This document shows positions 63,938-64,000 of a DNA stretch of 64,000 nucleotides, one piece after another. Made by a program: the position numbers and the translations under genes. Each line of letters starts with the position of its first letter. The stretch's first letter is position 1. The notes under the pieces are model-generated. The model searched no databases. It was not told the origin of the DNA and saw nothing but the letters and a program-made list of their open reading frames with translations. The stretch is from Archivesica marissinica (lineage: Eukaryota > Mollusca > Bivalvia > Venerida > Vesicomyidae), in the NCBI GenBank assembly GCA_014843695.1, contig CM026404.1, forward strand, positions 3,146,409 through 3,210,408, written 5' to 3'.

Positions 63938-64000
63938 GGATCTTGATGCCCTTCTCTTTCCCAGCAAACACCAAGTCCTTGAATATCTGCTCCCCCTGTT
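63938..64000 (-). CDS. Partial exon, possibly of a phospholipase D3/4-like protein
   Basis: Just beyond the 77-bp array the base composition changes and one minus-strand frame reads QGEQIFKDLVFAGKEKGIKI. At its left end, GTATAG (63937-63932, minus strand) can serve as a splice donor, so the exon would end at 63938. The pattern G-E-x-I-x-x-x-L-x-x-A-G...G-I-K-I-R resembles a stretch in PLD3/PLD4-type proteins, but only about 20 residues are visible. The call rests on residue pattern alone; the exon start is outside the window. Confidence 0.35.

Overview
This is eukaryotic, animal-type DNA. It holds a degraded BEL/Pao LTR retrotransposon, an APE-type LINE with two ORFs, a tRNA-derived SINE in two orientations, a C2H2 zinc-finger array and TTAGGG-type telomere-like repeats. 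There is no operon, no close packing of genes and no bacterial signal. The SINE tail, the form of the Pao protease motif and the extreme load of simple tandem arrays are compatible with a lophotrochozoan invertebrate such as a bivalve mollusc. That assignment is inference only; I do not name a species.

Layout, left to right: 22-bp array (1-784); 32-bp array (1018-1337); SINE with target-site duplications (1376-1637); G-rich 15-bp array (1644-3211); single-copy DNA; 41-bp satellite (4127-9708); a diverged repeat pair (9740-10665); 27-bp array (11132-11779); 56-bp array running into a 1000-N gap (12462-13461); 28-bp satellite (13462-20550); 28-bp TA-rich array (20671-21149); single-copy spacer; 40/44-bp array (21697-24438); BEL/Pao element on the minus strand (24439-29913); LINE on the plus strand (about 29895-34656); 43-bp array (35571-36325); 51-bp array (37926-39264); zinc-finger locus on the minus strand (about 39995-42060); 44-bp, 44-bp, 20-bp and 36-bp arrays in a row (42690-46420); inverted SINE (47279-47540); telomere-like array (47594-47687) ending at a second 1000-N gap (47688-48687). 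After the gap comes a second copy of the 28-bp satellite / TA-rich array / spacer / 40-44-bp array module (48688-62597), then a 77-bp array (62601-63934) and a probable partial exon at the right edge.

By my hand count about 40 kb of the roughly 62 kb of real sequence is tandem repeat, in about 16 families. Most long open frames are products of these arrays: a unit whose length is a multiple of 3, or a unit without stops, keeps several frames open at once. The genuine protein-coding signal is limited to the BEL/Pao remnant, the LINE, the zinc-finger array and a small exon at the end; none of the first three is fully intact.

The strongest unusual signals are: (1) the duplicated satellite module, with spacer near 97% identity but very different array lengths; (2) the telomere-like tract whose G-strand points straight into an assembly gap; (3) a zinc-finger module that lost one base and was then amplified with the lesion as 83-bp units; (4) a Pao retrotransposon broken inside its last conserved domain exactly where a satellite begins; (5) higher-order repeat structure in most arrays. 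I found no convincing new enzymatic or defence system.
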